Below, in pieces: positions 36,761 to 48,766 of a DNA stretch of 64,000 bases. Numbering within the stretch: the first letter of the stretch is position 1; each line of letters starts with the position of its first letter. Origin of the DNA: Ceratobasidium sp. AG-K (lineage: Eukaryota; Basidiomycota; Agaricomycetes; Cantharellales; Ceratobasidiaceae); the NCBI GenBank assembly GCA_037039685.1, contig JAWNGF010000008.1:1178001-1242000 (forward strand). Reading direction: 5' to 3'. Made by a program: the position numbers and the translations under genes. The notes beneath the pieces are model-generated. The model was given only the letters and a program-made list of their open reading frames with translations. It did not search any database and had not been told where the DNA came from.

Positions 36761-37669
36761 GAGATGACTTGGACTTGATGACGCACGGCCCAGTTTTACT
36801 TGCCGGATAGGTATTCGAAGCCAGTAGCCACTAGCTATTTATACCGAGATGATGGAATTCGAAGCTCGGCAGGAGCTCGGTCACATGAGTCAGAGTCAAT
36901 GAATTGGCGCCTGCATTGGGACTTGTTAACGGCATTACACTCCTGTGCTAGGCACACTTATGATATGCACATCTTCGTGAGGTTCGACCAAGAAAACCAC
37001 AGGCGTTGTCTACCTGAAGCCCATCAACGGGCATGGAACAGAAGTCAACTACACTAGAGTAACGTAATGACGTTGTGCCTCACGGTGTGCTGTTAACTTG
37101 CTTTCAAACCGCCACACTTACGGTGGCCTTGTACTCATGACCCAGGAGCGAAAGCAACGCGAGGTAATCGGTTGAAAACGGTTCGTAAAAGCTCATCGAA
37201 CATCGGCGTAAGCAGTAGGACAGGACAAGCATTGACATTGAATAGGCTGCTGGTACTTTGTGGGACATTCGACATTTGAAGTCGCCCCACTTCATCCACT
37301 ACTGCCCCCAATCACCAGGTTGCAGCTACGGTTTGGTTTGGCCGGGTGGTATTTGTTGGAATTTCCGTGGCCGCCTGTAACCCAGCTGTACCCCATCCGT
37401 GACACTGCCAAACCGGGGGCGGACGTCTTGTCCGGGTACGCAATGACGTTGGATAATCAAATGTATGCGCACTCCAACCAAAAATAGCTTCAAAACCAGC
37501 AAATAATCGTATTTTTCGAGTATTGGACAATTTCGTGTTTGATAAAAATGGTATGGCATAGAACTATCATAGAAGGAAAACTGAAGTTGCTGGCCAAAAG
37601 CCAAAGGCGAAGTGTCGCTATTTTACAAAATACAAAAACAGAAAAACTTGGTAACATCATCCAACTCGC
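36761..37669. other. Intergenic, MFS promoter to NBR1-like 3' flank
   Basis: About 0.9 kb with only short overlapping frames; no gene, repeat or regulatory site I can support. Confidence 0.4.
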
Positions 37670-40600
37670 CTAGTCGCTCTCGTAGACCATCTCGAACCTG
37701 TCTCCCTCGGAGCGTGTGCTAGCCTGGGATGGGGCCTGGGGCTGGACTTGGGCCTGGATTTGAGCTTGAGCAGCCAGGGTCTGACGACGAACTTCCTCCC
37801 AGACACCAGAATCATCCGAGGAGTCATCCGAGTCCAAAGATCCGAGACTCTCAATGTCGGCGGTGTCGGCAATGCTGGCAGTGTGGACGGTCGAAGGAAT
37901 AGAATGGATAGTGGGCGACGCGGTGGCAGTGTCAACAGAGACGGCAGACATTCCAGGAGCATGAGCGGGGAGAATAATGCTCGATGCAGAAATCACGCTG
38001 CTTCCCGAAGATCCGGCACGCTCCATCTCGGCGACGACGATATCACACCAGATGCGGGCACCAAAGGCCTCACCGTCAGGGGTCTTGAGACGCCAGTAGC
38101 TCACGTAGCGACCTGGCTCCTCGGGCGCCTTCATGTCAACCTCGAGGTCGACGTCCTGGCCGGGCGAGAGATCGCCAGTGACAGCCCAGTGGATCATGTC
38201 AGACTCGACGAGCATCGAGTGCCCACCAACGAACGAGATCGTAGTGCCGGCAGGCCAGGCAACGGGACCAGTGTTGCGCATCCTCCAGCACTTCGCAAAC
38301 TCGGCGCCACCAGAGACAATCTGCCCGTCTACGATGCTACGGTCCTCGACGAAATCGGCATCGAGAACGGACACTACGGACAGGGCAGAGACGGACGATG
38401 CGGGGCTAGACTCTTGCGAAGAGACGGAGATGACGGAGACGGGAGATCGCAATCCGGAAACAGCAGCCTGGTATGGGTACGCCGACAGGAGGGAGGGGAG
38501 CTCGACCTTGGGAGTTTCAGCTCGCTCGGGGATAGCAACCGGTTCGGAAACAACGGCCTCAACGACAGCGACGGGCTCAGAGATGTCCGGGACAGAGATG
38601 GGGCGGGTGTTGAGCAAGGTCATCTGAGGAGCCTCGGGATCGCGCTCCTCATCGACAGTGACGCCATGGCTGGAGCTGGCAGAGCTGGACGATGCCTGGG
38701 CGGCCATGCGGTTGAGGTAGGCGACCTTCATTTGCATAAGCTTAGCTCGCTTCTCCTGAATCTCGCGTATGCGATCCGCCCGTACCTGATCCTGTTCCAC
38801 AACAACTGGCTTTGGCTCTTCGACGACAGTGCGGGGTACGACCGACGGGATTTCGTAAGACGGCTTGTACATCTCGGAATGGTGCGACTTGTGCTCGTCC
38901 AGTTTGGTGCTGGTCGATGAGGTGGCTACAGAGTCGCTGAGCTTCCTCTCCGGGACCAACGGCAAGAGAGAAGCTGGGATGGCCGGGGGCGACGGGATAA
39001 CGAGAGGAGACAAGACCTGAGGCGACAGGCGCATGGGTTCGGGGGCTGGCGACTGAGGCAAGCTTGCTACGATGGTGGTGTGGGGAACGATCGTGCATCC
39101 GAGGGTCGAGAGCGGCACAACCGGCGAGGGAGCGGCGGTGTGGAAAATGTCCATGGCCGTGCTGGGGTCAGCGGAAGTTCCAATGGGAGATCGGTGCATG
39201 TGCGGGGTGGGAATCTGAACGCGAGGGCTTGGGATGCGCACAACCGGAGCGGGAACTTGAAGCGTCGAGGGCTGCGGGAGCTGACCACGGGAAGCAAAGG
39301 AGAGCACAGTCTTCAGGCCATCGTAGTTGGAGATATGGGAACGCAGCTTGAGGAGTGCGTGCGTCTCGGGGTGAACAGGGAAGGGCATGGCCTCGCAGCG
39401 CTCGCAGATATCAAAGTCGGCGCACGAGGGGTGGAGACACTAACAAAAGTCTGTCAATACCGAAACCAATCTCCGGGCGGACCCTCGTACCTTGTAGCGG
39501 ACCCCCATGATCTGGTTTTCGCACACATCGCAGCGAGCGTGGTGACGGAAGCTAGCCTGAGGAGACTTGCGGACCTTTATTTCAAATCAGACCGGCAACT
39601 CCACTGACGTTAACTATTAAATCACTTACGACGATATCCCCTTGGTTGTACAATTTGGCAAACGAGTGGGTAGGATGAACATCCTCGGAAACTCGGAAGC
39701 AGCTTTCACAAACATCGTAATCGGGGCAAACAGTGCACTTGTACCTCACGCCACGGATGCGACTCGAGCACATGTCGCAGGCAGCCGAGTGCGTTCCAGA
39801 GGCAGCCGGGCGAGAAGGGCGTGCGGGGCGAGGTTGATGATGAGATGGTGGCGGCATGGGAGCGGGAGGTGCAGGAACTGTAGGAGGAATCACGCTCGTA
39901 CGGGGATCGGCACGTCCACGGGCACGCAAGCCGGGAATAGGGACGCTGTCCACATTGCGAACGATAACCTCACCGGGCTCCACGAACGCGTAAAATTCGT
40001 GTGCACCATTGAAGTGTTCACGACCACGGCACAGATCGCAAAAGTCAAAGTCCTCGCAATCCAGGCATTTATGGCGGACGCCGCGAATGCGTTCCGTGCA
40101 GCCATCACACCAGGCGTTATGCACAGCGTTGGGGGCTGGTGCCGTAGGAACCCTGGTCGAAGGAGAGCCGGCCACATGGACACGAATACGTTGTGGGTGG
40201 TCAAGATGGACCATCTCGTGCTCAGACTTGTGTTGAAGCGGCTCGGCGCGCAAGGCGAAGCAAGAGTCGCAGAGATCGAAATCAAGGCAGACGGTGCACT
40301 TGTGGCGGGTCCCAACAATGGTCTTGTCGCAGGCGTCGCAGTCGGCGGGGTGGACAACAGCCGACGACGGCTTCTGAGACTCCTTGGTGTATGGCACAAA
40401 GCGTACGACTTGGTCCGAGTCCTGAATCGCGTGGAACGCCGAGTGCTCGATGGTGGCCTTCTCGATGTCACCCAGGCAGTTGACGCAAAGATCGAGAGCG
40501 TCACAGTTCTCGCACTTGTACCGAGGACCTTCATGAACGCACGCACCGGCGCACACAGGGGAAGTAGAGTTGGCAGAGACGGCAGGAGCTGTGATGATCC

Positions 40601-41383
40601 GGATGGGATGCTCGACGTGCATGAACCTGTGCGAACGCGAGTGATCCAACGCAGGGGAACTAGTGATGTAGCACGATTCGCACAGATCAAAGTCAGGGCA
40701 GCTCATGCAGCGGTGGCGGGTGCCAGCGATGATCTCCTTGCAAGAGTCACACCTGTACGAGACTGTGGGCTTGACAGATGTGGCCTTGGTAGCGCGTGGC
40801 TTGCAAATATTGCAGCCATGAGGGCGAGAAAGAACTGAACAGAGACACTGTGATTGAGAAGCGCTGGGCGCCTTGGTGGCAACGGGCGCCTTTGGCTTGG
40901 TTTGTGGCACACGAATGGCCTCAAATGTGTGTGGCATGTCGGCGTGGGTCGATTGAATGTCCTTGGTGGTGTAGCACGGGTTGCACTATGCGAGAGTTAG
41001 AGAGTGACTGCTGGCAGTTTAAAGTGGCTCACCAAGTCAAAGTTGTAGCAGTCCAAGCACTTGTGGCGAGTGCCATAGACCTTTTGGTTGCACGAATCAC
41101 ACCAGATGCCTTTATGTTCATACTCGTCCGGGTTTGACGGGGCCGCGTACGCGCCTGGGATTGGCTGCGCCATCTGCACATCATCACTGCGGACTGGAGT
41201 CGCAGCACGTGCATCGGCTGACGAATCAGCGTCGCCGAACGTCTCACGGATGCGCTGGACATCGGCAATAAACGAGCTCATGAGCTCCTGCATCTCGCGC
41301 CTACTGTCGGCCACCGAGCAGCATGACGAGGACGAGGTTTGGCTGTAGAACGACGTGGGTCGTGAAGCGCTACCACGCTCCAT
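37670..41383 (-). CDS. NBR1-like selective autophagy receptor with seven ZZ zinc fingers and an FW domain
   Basis: Four exons (41383-41033, 40985-39630, 39574-39491, 39439-37670) encode about 1186 aa. Seven ZZ fingers of the form CDxC...RHKCxxCxxFDLCxxC run through the first half. The seventh (CDVCENQIMGVRYKC) spans exons 3 and 4. A Ser/Pro-rich linker leads to the NBR1 FW (four-tryptophan) domain: CWRMRNTGPVAWPAGT ... YVSYWRLKTPDGEAFG. The C-terminus has an acidic region with VWEEV and a final RFEMVYESD, both fitting the Atg8-binding W/F-x-x-hydrophobic pattern. ZZ plus FW is diagnostic of NBR1-family cargo receptors. No PB1 domain was found upstream of the chosen start. Confidence 0.85.
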
Positions 41384-42435
41384 GGCTAGCGATGGGGGTC
41401 AGAAACGGTCAGCGCACCATGAGGCAACCCACCTTTAAATAATCAGAAAGTTCGAGAGACGCTTGCGTGTACGAGAAGGAAGCCTGAGAATGGTTGGTTT
41501 TGCTGCGAGCCACAGAAATCATGATGAGCAACTAGTGGCAAATTGATGGGCGCCCAAGGCCGCGCGTCCAGACTTACAATAGAGTAGCGCTAGCTATTAC
41601 AATTGCTAGCGAGTTCAAGTCGAGGTGGAGGTTGAAACTAGGTCGACTCGAGGCTCCGTGGAGGTTAAGAACAGGCGTGGGGCGGTTGCATTTCGCCACC
41701 TCAACGGTTAATGTCACCCGTCACAAAAGAAGCGTCACGCTGGCGCTTATGGACAAACAAGTACCGCCCTCCACCGTACTCGTCGGTCAGTGTTTCACTC
41801 TCTGCGTCGGCCCAATATTTCCTCGTTATCCATCTCATTTAATCTACATTGACTCTGGTTCCTTGATTATCTACAAGCTCCGATTATGACCGTCAGGTCC
41901 CGCCAACGGGTCCACAACTGATCAACGACTGAGTTCCAAGAGGATCAGAAGGTGCCACAGTGATACCAAGATGGAGCGAATACCGCCAATCGTGCAGATA
42001 TGGTCCGCCGGCTTGTTGTGCCAATTGACGCCATGTAGAATCCAGACCGTCGTGGGACTCGAATGGTTGACTTCGCGAACCACCCAAGTGCAATTGCAAA
42101 CCTTACCCCTTGTGGTGTAGTCGCTGATTCGGGTCTTCGGCAACACTCATGACAACTGGATAAGCAATGCAGGACGAATCAACGTGCGCGATAAGCCACT
42201 GTCTGAGCCATTTGGGCAGGTGCCAGCCTAATCAAAAGTAGCATACCCAAGATCTTCTTAGAGTCGCTACAATCTCAGCCGAGTGCACTCCCTCTATTTC
42301 AGTCCCAGGTCCAGCAGCTCGCTGTTCGATCACCCTCTTGCATACCCCACCAAACTCACTCTACCCTCACTGAACTCACTACTACCCCACTGCACATCAC
42401 CCCACAACTACCACCTGATTACATCTGACCCTATC
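41384..42435. other. Divergent intergenic region
   Basis: About 1 kb between the divergent NBR1-like gene and the disordered orphan. A frame beginning at 41521 on the minus strand runs into the NBR1-like gene but does not splice in frame to it. No other features supported. Confidence 0.4.
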
Positions 42436-43855
42436 ATGGCACTCGACACAAACGCAGGCCGCGGACGTGAAATTGTTAGCTATGTTCGCGTCGGGCGCGG
42501 CATGGTCAAAGTTACCAAATACGAAAACGAACAACCCAAATCTCCTTCGGATACAACGAGTTTGAAATCCTCGCACTCGGGCTCGGGCTCGAGCCGCTCG
42601 GCATCCACACCAGGACCATCGCGAGGCTGGCTTCGGCGCCCGCGCCCAAAGGGACCGAATAAACGTGCGCCAAGTGCGCGTCGATCCCGTTCGCGCTCAA
42701 GCGCGCGCAGCTTACACACCATACGTCGAACGGCAGCTTATATGCACTCTGAAAATGACGTGACGACCCCTCATGAAAGCACCATATCTCCGGTTCGACG
42801 GGGAAGGTCTGAATCACAAGGCCTGGTGAGCTCCTCATCCCGTTTTTACGTGTGCAGTAGACTAAAGGCTTGTATTGCAGTTCCCGCCCAACAGCTTGCC
42901 CATTCCAGGGTCTGTGCATGTAAACAAGCCTTACGACAAGCAGGAGAATTATCCGAAACTCGCCCCGCGCTCATCAACCGCTGATGATCGCCGCGCTGAC
43001 CTTCGTATAATACCTCCGCTAAGCACGTCTCCTGGTCAACTGCCCACCTCCAACCCATCTCCGAGTACACTCTCCTGGACCACCGAGTCGGAAATCGATC
43101 CGATTGCAGACTCCGAAATGTGGTCGTCCATCTCCCGGCTCGAAGACGAGCTCGTAGCACGCTTCGGCCGAGGCGTCGTCCCGCAACTTTCTTCGCTCCG
43201 GCAAGAAAAATCTTCAGCTCCACCCGCAGCATCGGCCAACAAAGCTCTCCCCGGTGACCTCGTCGCTGCGCTCCAGCGCGATCCTTCGCCAATTCGAAAC
43301 GACAAGCTGAAACAGCGATCACTTGACCCCATTATTACATCCATAGCCGAACCGCCCCGTCGCGTCCACCGAACAAAATCCAGTCCCTCGCTTGCTTTCC
43401 CGCTCCCGCCACCTACCATGCCGAGCTGGGTCACCAACACCCCACTTCCAACTCCTCCACTCGGTCATGGCCTGGCTCCTTCACCTGCATTAATGCGCGC
43501 CAAAGCAGGTCCACCACCATCGTTCGCCCCTCCACCCAATTTTCCTCCGCCGCCGCCTCCTACATACCGCTACGAAGCTAGGGACATGCAAAAAGAGCTA
43601 GACGCGCTCGTGGCGCTCTACGATGTTCTCGCTTCGGATCCTCGGCTAGGGGCGGTTACAAGCCGGCCTTCATCAGGGAGCAGATCTGGGCTGAGGAAAC
43701 CCGGGGAACCCAGTGGAGCTCAAGGCGATGTCCGTTCCAATAGGCTGAAACCTGGTACCGGCACCACCAGACCGTTTCCAGGCCCGAGGGAGGATGTTCC
43801 CGAGGAGGAAGAGGGAGATGCAACGCCGTTGGCAAGTGTGTCAAATTTATTGTAA
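42436..43855 (+). CDS. Disordered Ser/Pro-rich protein of unknown function
   Basis: Two exons (42436-42825, 42881-43855) encode about 454 aa. I do not recognise a domain. The N-terminus (GREIVSYVRVGRGMVKVTKY) looks folded. An Arg/Ser-rich basic block follows, then an acidic helix-like element (ADSEMWSSISRLEDELVARFG), and a proline-run region with stretches of seven prolines. Near the C-terminus is a helix RYEARDMQKELDALVALYDVLASDP, then a Glu-rich tail. Codon use and the long open second exon support real coding. The start is the first ATG; the frame is open further upstream without an ATG. The layout suggests a cytoplasmic adaptor, but nothing in the sequence decides this. Confidence 0.7.
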
Positions 43856-44068
43856 TATTCTACAGCTATTTCTCCGACTCGTGATTTTGTACGTCTTTGT
43901 TGTATTCATGATCTACTCTATTGTACAATTTGATTTTGCATCATGAATGCGGCCGCATCGACCGGTCTGGTGCTGGTTGCAACACATTATACCAGCCCAG
44001 AATTTAATCAATCATGCATGTACCCAAACTTGGCATAGTAATGCCCAACGTGTGGCCGTGGTTATCGG

Positions 44069-45083
44069 TCAGAAATTGAAGCCCCTAGATCTGAAGTCCT
44101 CGACATTCCGTCCTCCTCGAGCAATCTCTGCCAAGTCGCTTCGCTCCTATACGTATCAACCCCATTCAGCGAATCAACCCCTCAAACGTCTTCCACACAA
44201 GAAACTCACCATGAGTACAAACGTCCTTTGCAATGTCGACCATAAGGGGTCGCTGTCATTTGTGCCCGACCCACCCGGGCCGGCACCTTGAACTACGAGC
44301 GCTCCTAGGAAATGCTCGGCAGCCTCATGATATGCGTCAATGTTCATACCTGACCAGAAAAAATACCGGGCATTTCGGTTAGTGCTTCAAAACAACGTGC
44401 AAAAAAGGTTAAACATACACGCAACGCCCACGTTGTATATCGCTCGTGTATACCCGGGACGAAGCTGGAGAGCCTCACGGTATGCGTCGAGCGCCTCGGC
44501 AGGACGATTCGAATTGGATAGGCATGAACCGTATCTATTCCAAAGAAGATAGTCCTGATTCTTCCACGTCAGTAGTTGGAAGGATGATCGCCTACTGAAA
44601 ATGCCTCACCTTCGGCCTAACGCTCAGGGCAGCTGCAAAACAGTCCGCAGCCTTATCGTAGTCACCATTTCCGTAGTACAGTGTACCTAACCCGCTTTGG
44701 ACGTCTGCATCAACGGGTTGTCCGGCCCCATGTTGCGAGCGCGCCACACGGATGAACAAATCCGCTGTGAGCTCATGGCCCGCCCAGGGTGCAAGTGATT
44801 CCGGTTGTACGTCGGCTGGGCCCACGAGGTCTGGAAATCGGGCAGAGAGATATCGACGAAGCGTATGCTGGGCGGCGCGGTTGTATGATTCATTTGTATA
44901 GGAGATCGCTAGCGACTAGCGGATAGACGTCAGAACCTGGGTTCGATTCTAGCTAGGCAACAGTAGCTAGACTTACTAGGAGTGCCTCTGGTGGAGCGCC
45001 TCGGTTCACACCTTCTCGTAGAGCGATCAGACCTTCAGCCTCGCGCTCGTCCATGCCCCGAACTTCTCCTAATAGCACCCATG
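44069..45083 (-). pseudogene. PEX5: C-terminal TPR half of the peroxisomal import receptor PEX5, 5' part missing
   Basis: Five exons read leftward: WVLLGEVRGMDEREAEG...ALL, then SLAISYTNES to VDADVQSGLGTLYYGNGDYDKAADCF, then DYLLWNRYGSCLSNSNRPAEAL, then CMNIDAYHEAAEHFLGAL...LQRT, and a last exon ending EDFRSRGFNF at TGA 44069-44071. These are the C-terminal TPR repeats of PEX5, the receptor for PTS1 cargo. The N-terminal half, with its WxxxF motifs, and the first TPRs are absent. Immediately upstream lies GMC oxidoreductase sequence in the same orientation, out of frame with the first TPR exon. The fragment therefore has no start of its own and is probably non-functional, or marks an assembly join. 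Confidence 0.75.
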
Positions 45084-45139
45084 CTTGAGAACACAGTATA
45101 AGCGAGGCTCAACCGCAATTCTAGATGAGAGACACGCAC

Positions 45140-47139
45140 TACTTGGGATCAACAGTTGGCTTGGCATTCGGATTGGTCGAGCTGGCGTGCTATTCTCGGG
45201 TTAGCTCCAAGCACGGTAAATTCTGAGATGAGTTTCATACTACTTGACCGCGGGAGAAGGTATGAAGGTCGGTGGTATAAAATTGGAGAGAAATGGAGCC
45301 GTCCTCGTTTTTGACCAAGCTCTGATACCATATCAATAATTAGTTAGTAGGGTGACCCGATGGCTCACATCCCGGTACATACCCAATTCATCTCAGTTTG
45401 CGCGATTTTATTTTTGATGAAGGACTTCATAATGTCAAACTGCTCCTGGGAGATCTCGCCACTCTTGGTCGCAAGAAGTTGCTCGGATTTGGCGAGGTCA
45501 GTGGATGATAATATGACCTGGGCGGGCTCAACCTCGATGATCGGCGCCTGTGTCTCGGCGCCCACTGTAGTTTCATACGTGAGAGCGAATCAGGGGCCGG
45601 AGAAGCAGGACGCACGGGTGGTGTTGCCACTCTTAAGCTTGTACTGAACGTTCACGCCAAGATCTGGAGGTAGTATAAGACAAGACTCTTTCCAGTAAAT
45701 GGATAGGCTACACACGGTTCTGCAGGTTCTTGCCGACACCAGGCAGATTGACTTTGACGGGAACGCCGAGCCTAAACAATAGTATTAGTTACGGGATGGA
45801 ACTAGAGTAGAAATCACTTACGCGCTGAGAATAGCTGGATCACCGACCCCACTGAGTTCAAGAACCTTGGGAGTGTTGAGAGTACCAGCTGATACAATGA
45901 CATTCTTGGCAGCCTGGTGCATACAACTAAATTTAGTACTCGCGGGAATTGCTAGCTGGGACGAGGTAATACCAGTGTCTGAATTTCAGTTCCGTTCAGG
46001 TACTCTACTCCGGTCGCCTGAACGTTTCCGGTAGCAGTTGAGTTCTTCCAAATGATTTTGTTGACCAACGAATCAGTAAACACGTGAAGGTTGGTTCGAG
46101 CAGCGTTCGGCCAGTCTGTTTAGATTTCATGTAAATATTGTTGCAAACAAACAAACAAGCTCGGCTTACAGTAGGCATTCGGTGAATAAGAACGATTGTA
46201 GCTATTTGGTTGAAGAGTCTGAAAACACAGGTTAGTGTAGGTCGACGATGCGGTCAATAGTACACACCATCTGAACGGGAGTCGCGCCATTAGGCGAGCC
46301 TCCGTTGTTGTCTGGGTTCCAGCGATGGCCAAGATTCTTCAAAGTTGGCACTGCAACAGTGTCGAAGAAGCTACAAAATGCCTTTTAGGAATTGAATAAC
46401 GTCTCCAACCGTGATGACTCACTTGGACACATTGTTCTGGATGGTCACCGACACCGGGCCGCTCGTTCCGTGATTTGCTAAATCAGGCAACACACCTCCG
46501 AGCTTCGTGGTCGGTAGAGTCAACTTTTCACTCTTCTTGCCGGCATTCTGCAGGGTGGTCCAGGACCATCCGGTAGCTCCGAGCTTCTCAAAAACGCGGC
46601 AAATTCCTCCTTGGAAGGACGAATGTAGACCGCGCCGTTGATCGCAGAAGAACCGCCAAGGACTTTGCCTTGCACATGGTTGTAGACACGTCCGTTGGCA
46701 GCTTCCTGGGGCACAGTCGGGAAAGCCCAGTCAACTTGCGTATTGAACGGCATATATCGGTTTCGCAAATCGGTGATATTTGCGCTGGCGATCGCGTTCA
46801 GCAAGGAACCGGGCGGTATATGCTAGCAAGTACTCACTTTCCGATACCGCTGTTATATTGTTCCAAGTGCTCTAGTTAACAAACTGAAAGGGGATCAAGT
46901 TGTCGTACTTACGTTCCGCCGGCTTCAAGCACGGCAACGGTGACTTTGGGATCTTCTGTAAGACGAGCAGCTACCACCAGACCGGCGGTTCCTCCTCCAA
47001 CTATGACAAGTGTCAGAATATGAACGCCAGGACTCTGAGTAAACCACTTGCCGATAACATAGTCGTAGGTAGTGGCGGCATTGACAGCTGCTGCCGAAAC
47101 GCAAGAAATGAGGGAAATTGCACCAATTGTCTTGACCAT
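45140..47139 (-). pseudogene. GMC-family FAD oxidoreductase, truncated and frameshifted
   Basis: A signal peptide (MVKTIGAISLISCVSAAAVNA) leads to the FAD-binding start YDYVI-VGGGTAGLVVAARL. GKVLGGSSAINGAVYIRPS (GMC signature), LHVFTDSLVNKI, QAAKNVIVSAGTLNTPKVLELSGVG and LPGVGKNLQNH follow. The frame breaks at a T5 run (46590-46594 on the plus strand). There the expected continuation KLGATGWSWTTLQNAG lies in another frame; one extra T would repair it. The recognisable sequence ends TNPNAKPTVDPKY at about 45140, just before the final GMC domain holding the catalytic His region, which is absent. The first intron (47001-47051) has a CG|GCAAGT donor in the middle of the dinucleotide-binding motif. 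Related enzymes are secreted aryl-alcohol or glucose oxidases. Confidence 0.8.
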
Positions 47140-48766
47140 AGCGAGGGAATAAGCGTGTAAGTTAGGGGGATTGTCAGGAGCTGGCGCAATATAAGTACCA
47201 CTGGCTAAGTTGCATATACGAGGGCGCACGGCGCAGAAGCATCTCGGATATTCCGATGCACGTCATATGGTCGCAAAACCACCCACTCATGTGGAAATGG
47301 GTCAAGTCTCATCTCACAAAGCACCGCCATGGCAGTTCTTTACCTTGCTGGCTTACGGCGAGTGGTAAATGTCCGGTACTATCATGACGAATTCCGCTGC
47401 ACATGCAACACGTCGCGAAGTGGACGCCAGCCGCGCGCCAAATTCGGATATTGTCACTTGAGAAGCCTACTCCACCTCCTTCTGCATGACTATGAGAAGA
47501 TGAATTCGTGGAATTTTTGTTACGTGGTCCCCAAAATTCGGAGTTAAAGCACGCCATTTCGGTCGTTCGTGAACTTTGTTGGGGTACGGTGAGTCCGGAC
47601 AGCCAAGAATGGTAGCCAAGGGAGCAGCCCATACGTGTGAGGGCAACGAAATGCAGCTTGGATAAGAGATTTTGATCCGAAAGTGTTGCAGGTGGAATAT
47701 AGGTGTAAAGACGCGCGAGTACACGGTGGTCCATCCTTCGGAAACCTGTAGAGGACTAACGCGCCACCGCGGCACACGACACACTGGGAAAACCTAGCCG
47801 AAGTCGATCGATAAAAGGTTTTTTCTGGCGGCCCGTACAATATATTTCATCACTGAGTTGGCCCGACGCAAGAAAGTGTGGTGGTTGGAGTTGTGTCTTC
47901 GGCAATTTAGGATCAATTGATCCGATCGGGTTTCAAGTAACACGCAGATCGTCCTCAAACTCTCGAGTTGTGCTGCCAACAAGTCGTATTGATGTCCTCG
48001 AATATTTTACAAGACAAGAACATTGACATGTTCTAAGAGCTTATGATATTAAGTAGTAGGAACATGATAGGTCAGCCAGCGGAGCCATTGGCCGTGACTT
48101 GTCCTTTGTAAATGCAAAAGTTTAGTTTTGTCCGATCTGCCGAAATCGGCCCGAGGTTACTCTCATTTTTGGATATATCAGTCATATTGGGTGTCAAATT
48201 AGCTCGTTTCGAGGAGAGTAAATTAGCGAGTTGCGTCCCACTCATATAGTGGAACGTCACCTTGTAGGCATTTGAGCTATGACGATGTCAATTTAGCCAA
48301 GGCTGAGCGTAGCTATGGTTAGACGCTAGAACATATATTCAATTAAGATTGTAGTTAAGTCGATAGACACTGTCTTTCGCTGAAATGAGCACATTAACGT
48401 GCGAACTACTTACTCTTGGCCAGCGTCATTTGCCGAACCCACCAGAAGGCATTGATCTTGAATCCAAGTACTCTTTAAACAGGAGCCCACCTTGATTAAA
48501 TCCAGTATTACCAAAGTGGCTGTTAGGATCCTTGTCATTTGGTTTACCTACTGTAGGTGTAATGATAGCTTTGGCATCTGCAGTCGATCGCCAAGCCCTG
48601 CCTATTGAACACAAGGTGTTACATTTCGGCGAAGGCTAAATCGAGCTCTCACGGTGGAATGATTCTGCCGTAATAGTATTTTGTTGGCGACATTGTACGT
48701 ACAGATCGATCTTGTCCTCCGCGGGTAAGCAAAAGGAACGAAAGAACTTCCCACGTGCCGCCCAAA
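47140..48766. other. Intergenic, no gene recognised
   Basis: About 1.6 kb. Overlapping minus-strand frames around 47.3-47.8 kb and short AT-rich frames around 48.1-48.6 kb show no domain and no splice chain. The first 100 bp should hold the promoter of the former GMC gene. Confidence 0.4.

Noticed and set aside
37748..40838. Long plus-strand frames (about 390 and 398 codons) opposite the NBR1-like gene
   Set aside because: They are antisense shadows of GC-biased coding sequence; the minus strand carries ZZ and FW domains and consistent splicing.
41430..41525. Upstream exon adding a PB1-like N-terminus to the NBR1-like gene
   Set aside because: The frame (MISVARSKTN...) is in the wrong phase for the next exon and does not resemble PB1.
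44925..44960. GGTTCGATTC, resembling a tRNA B box
   Set aside because: No A box, acceptor stem or foldable T stem around it; it lies in an intron of the PEX5 fragment.
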